Shown here one piece after another: positions 14,034-14,694 of a DNA stretch of 14,694 nt. This DNA is from JBOFCS01 sp051646185 (GTDB lineage: Bacteria > Actinomycetota > Actinomycetes > Mycobacteriales > Mycobacteriaceae). The stretch is from positions 1 to 14,694 of the forward strand of contig JBOFCS010000201.1 in assembly GCA_051646185.1 (NCBI GenBank), given 5' to 3'. The notes beneath the pieces were generated by a model that saw nothing but the letters and a program-made list of their open reading frames with translations, was not told where the DNA came from and searched no databases. The translations under genes and the position numbers were made by a program. Every line of letters starts with the position of its first letter. Position 1 is the stretch's first letter.

Positions 14034-14694
14034 ATCCGACCAATCGCCTGGGTATGAGCTTCGGCAATGGGGGTGGTAATGCGCTTCTTTGGTGCTCCAG
14101 AATCTGGTTCACGTGCTGCATGAGAAATCCGAATCAAAATTGCCAGCAATACGTAGTTTGCCAAGAGTGAGGATCCGCCATAAGAAACAAAGGGGGTTGT
14201 TAAGCCGGTGAGTGGAATAAGCTTGGTGACTCCACCTACAACAACAAAGAGCTGGATCATTATGGTGAAGGCAAGTCCGGCGGCTAGCAGTTTACCAAAA
14301 CTATCTCTAACTGCTAATGCAGTTCGAATACCGCGGATCCCCAAAATTGTAAATAGCAACAAGATAGAAGCTAAACCAACGAGGCCTAACTCCTCGCCAA
14401 TAGCCGCAATAATGAAGTCTGTTTTGGCAAAGGGAACGGTATTTGGACGGCCATTACCTAGTCCGGTCCCACCGATGCCTCCGGTGGCGAAGCTAAAAAG
14501 CGACTGGGAAATTTGGTATCCGGTGGTGTCATAGGTTCCAAAAGGATTTAACCAAGTATTAACTCGTACTCGAACGTGACTAAATATCTGATAGGCAAGA
14601 AGGGCTCCCAACGAAAAGAGCCCAATACCGATGATCAGCCAACTGGTGCGTTCAGTAGCGATATACAGCATCGCCAAGACTGTGCCGAACAGTA
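14030..14694 (-). CDS. rodA: RodA/FtsW-family SEDS glycosyltransferase, C-terminal part
   Basis: The C-terminal 220 or so residues of a polytopic SEDS peptidoglycan polymerase; the frame stays open to the window edge, so the N-terminal half is missing here. At least four TM segments are visible. The extracytoplasmic region includes WLNPFGTYDTTGYQISQSL and GGIGGTGLGNGRPN, followed by the family signature IPLTGLTTPFVSYGGSSLLA. EELGLVG is also conserved. It is called RodA rather than FtsW because pbpA, pknA and pknB follow, as in all known actinobacterial rodA loci. The stop codon overlaps the pbpA start. The operon promoter must lie outside the window. Confidence 0.95.
   Translation of the reverse strand, partial: LFGTVLAMLYIATERTSWLIIGIGLFSLGALLAYQIFSHVRVRVNTWLNPFGTYDTTGYQISQSLFSFATGGIGGTGLGNGRPNTVPFAKTDFIIAAIGEELGLVGLASILLLFTILGIRGIRTALAVRDSFGKLLAAGLAFTIMIQLFVVVGGVTKLIPLTGLTTPFVSYGGSSLLANYVLLAILIRISHAAREPDSGAPKKRITTPIAEAHTQAIGRI

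Overview
The window looks like an origin-proximal piece of a low-GC member of the Corynebacteriales, most likely a Corynebacterium. The reason is synteny. From about 3800 to the right end, the order cwsA(-), ppiA(+), PH-domain membrane protein(-), crgA(-), DUF881 membrane protein(+), trpG-like amidotransferase(+), then pknB, pknA, pbpA, rodA (all -) matches, as I remember it, the Mycobacterium tuberculosis block Rv0008c-Rv0017c. Several proteins also keep recognisable stretches of the mycobacterial sequences. The base composition is much less GC-rich than mycobacteria, and two genes interrupt the mycobacterial order: a rhomboid protease after ppiA and an EspR-type regulator between trpG and pknB. 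Species cannot be named from sequence alone.

Left part (1-3800) looks accessory. It holds the 3' end of an unidentified + strand gene (weakly EspG-like), a VOC/glyoxalase-fold protein on the - strand, and then on the + strand a classical SDR oxidoreductase and a Tat-exported FAD enzyme of the cholesterol oxidase type with its catalytic Glu, His and Asn present. A long imperfect inverted repeat lies between the SDR and the oxidase, and its right arm covers the oxidase ribosome binding site.

Middle part (3800-8720) is a small-protein and membrane cluster tied to polar growth and division. CwsA and CrgA are known in mycobacteria to work together with Wag31 and the septal machinery. PpiA and the zinc-finger rhomboid are adjacent, 2 bp apart. 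A two-TM PH-like protein follows crgA. The gap between crgA and the PH gene carries four perfect 9-mer DnaA boxes in 98 bp, two in tandem and two forming a perfect 20-bp palindrome, with a further small palindrome between them. This is the most striking non-coding signal in the window. DUF881 and a TrpG/PabA-type glutaminase follow on the + strand, facing an EspR homologue on the - strand.

Right part (8720-14694) starts with a 514-bp AT-rich gene-free stretch holding several small palindromes and a strong 14-bp stem just downstream of pknB. The operon rodA-pbpA-pknA-pknB follows, read leftward, with its three junctions all formed by the 4-bp overlap ATGA. It encodes a SEDS glycosyltransferase (cut by the window edge), its partner class B transpeptidase, and two transmembrane Ser/Thr kinases. 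PknA carries an unusual Thr/Ser-rich extracellular tail built on direct DNA repeats, and PknB carries four PASTA domains. Together these genes form a peptidoglycan elongation and signalling module.
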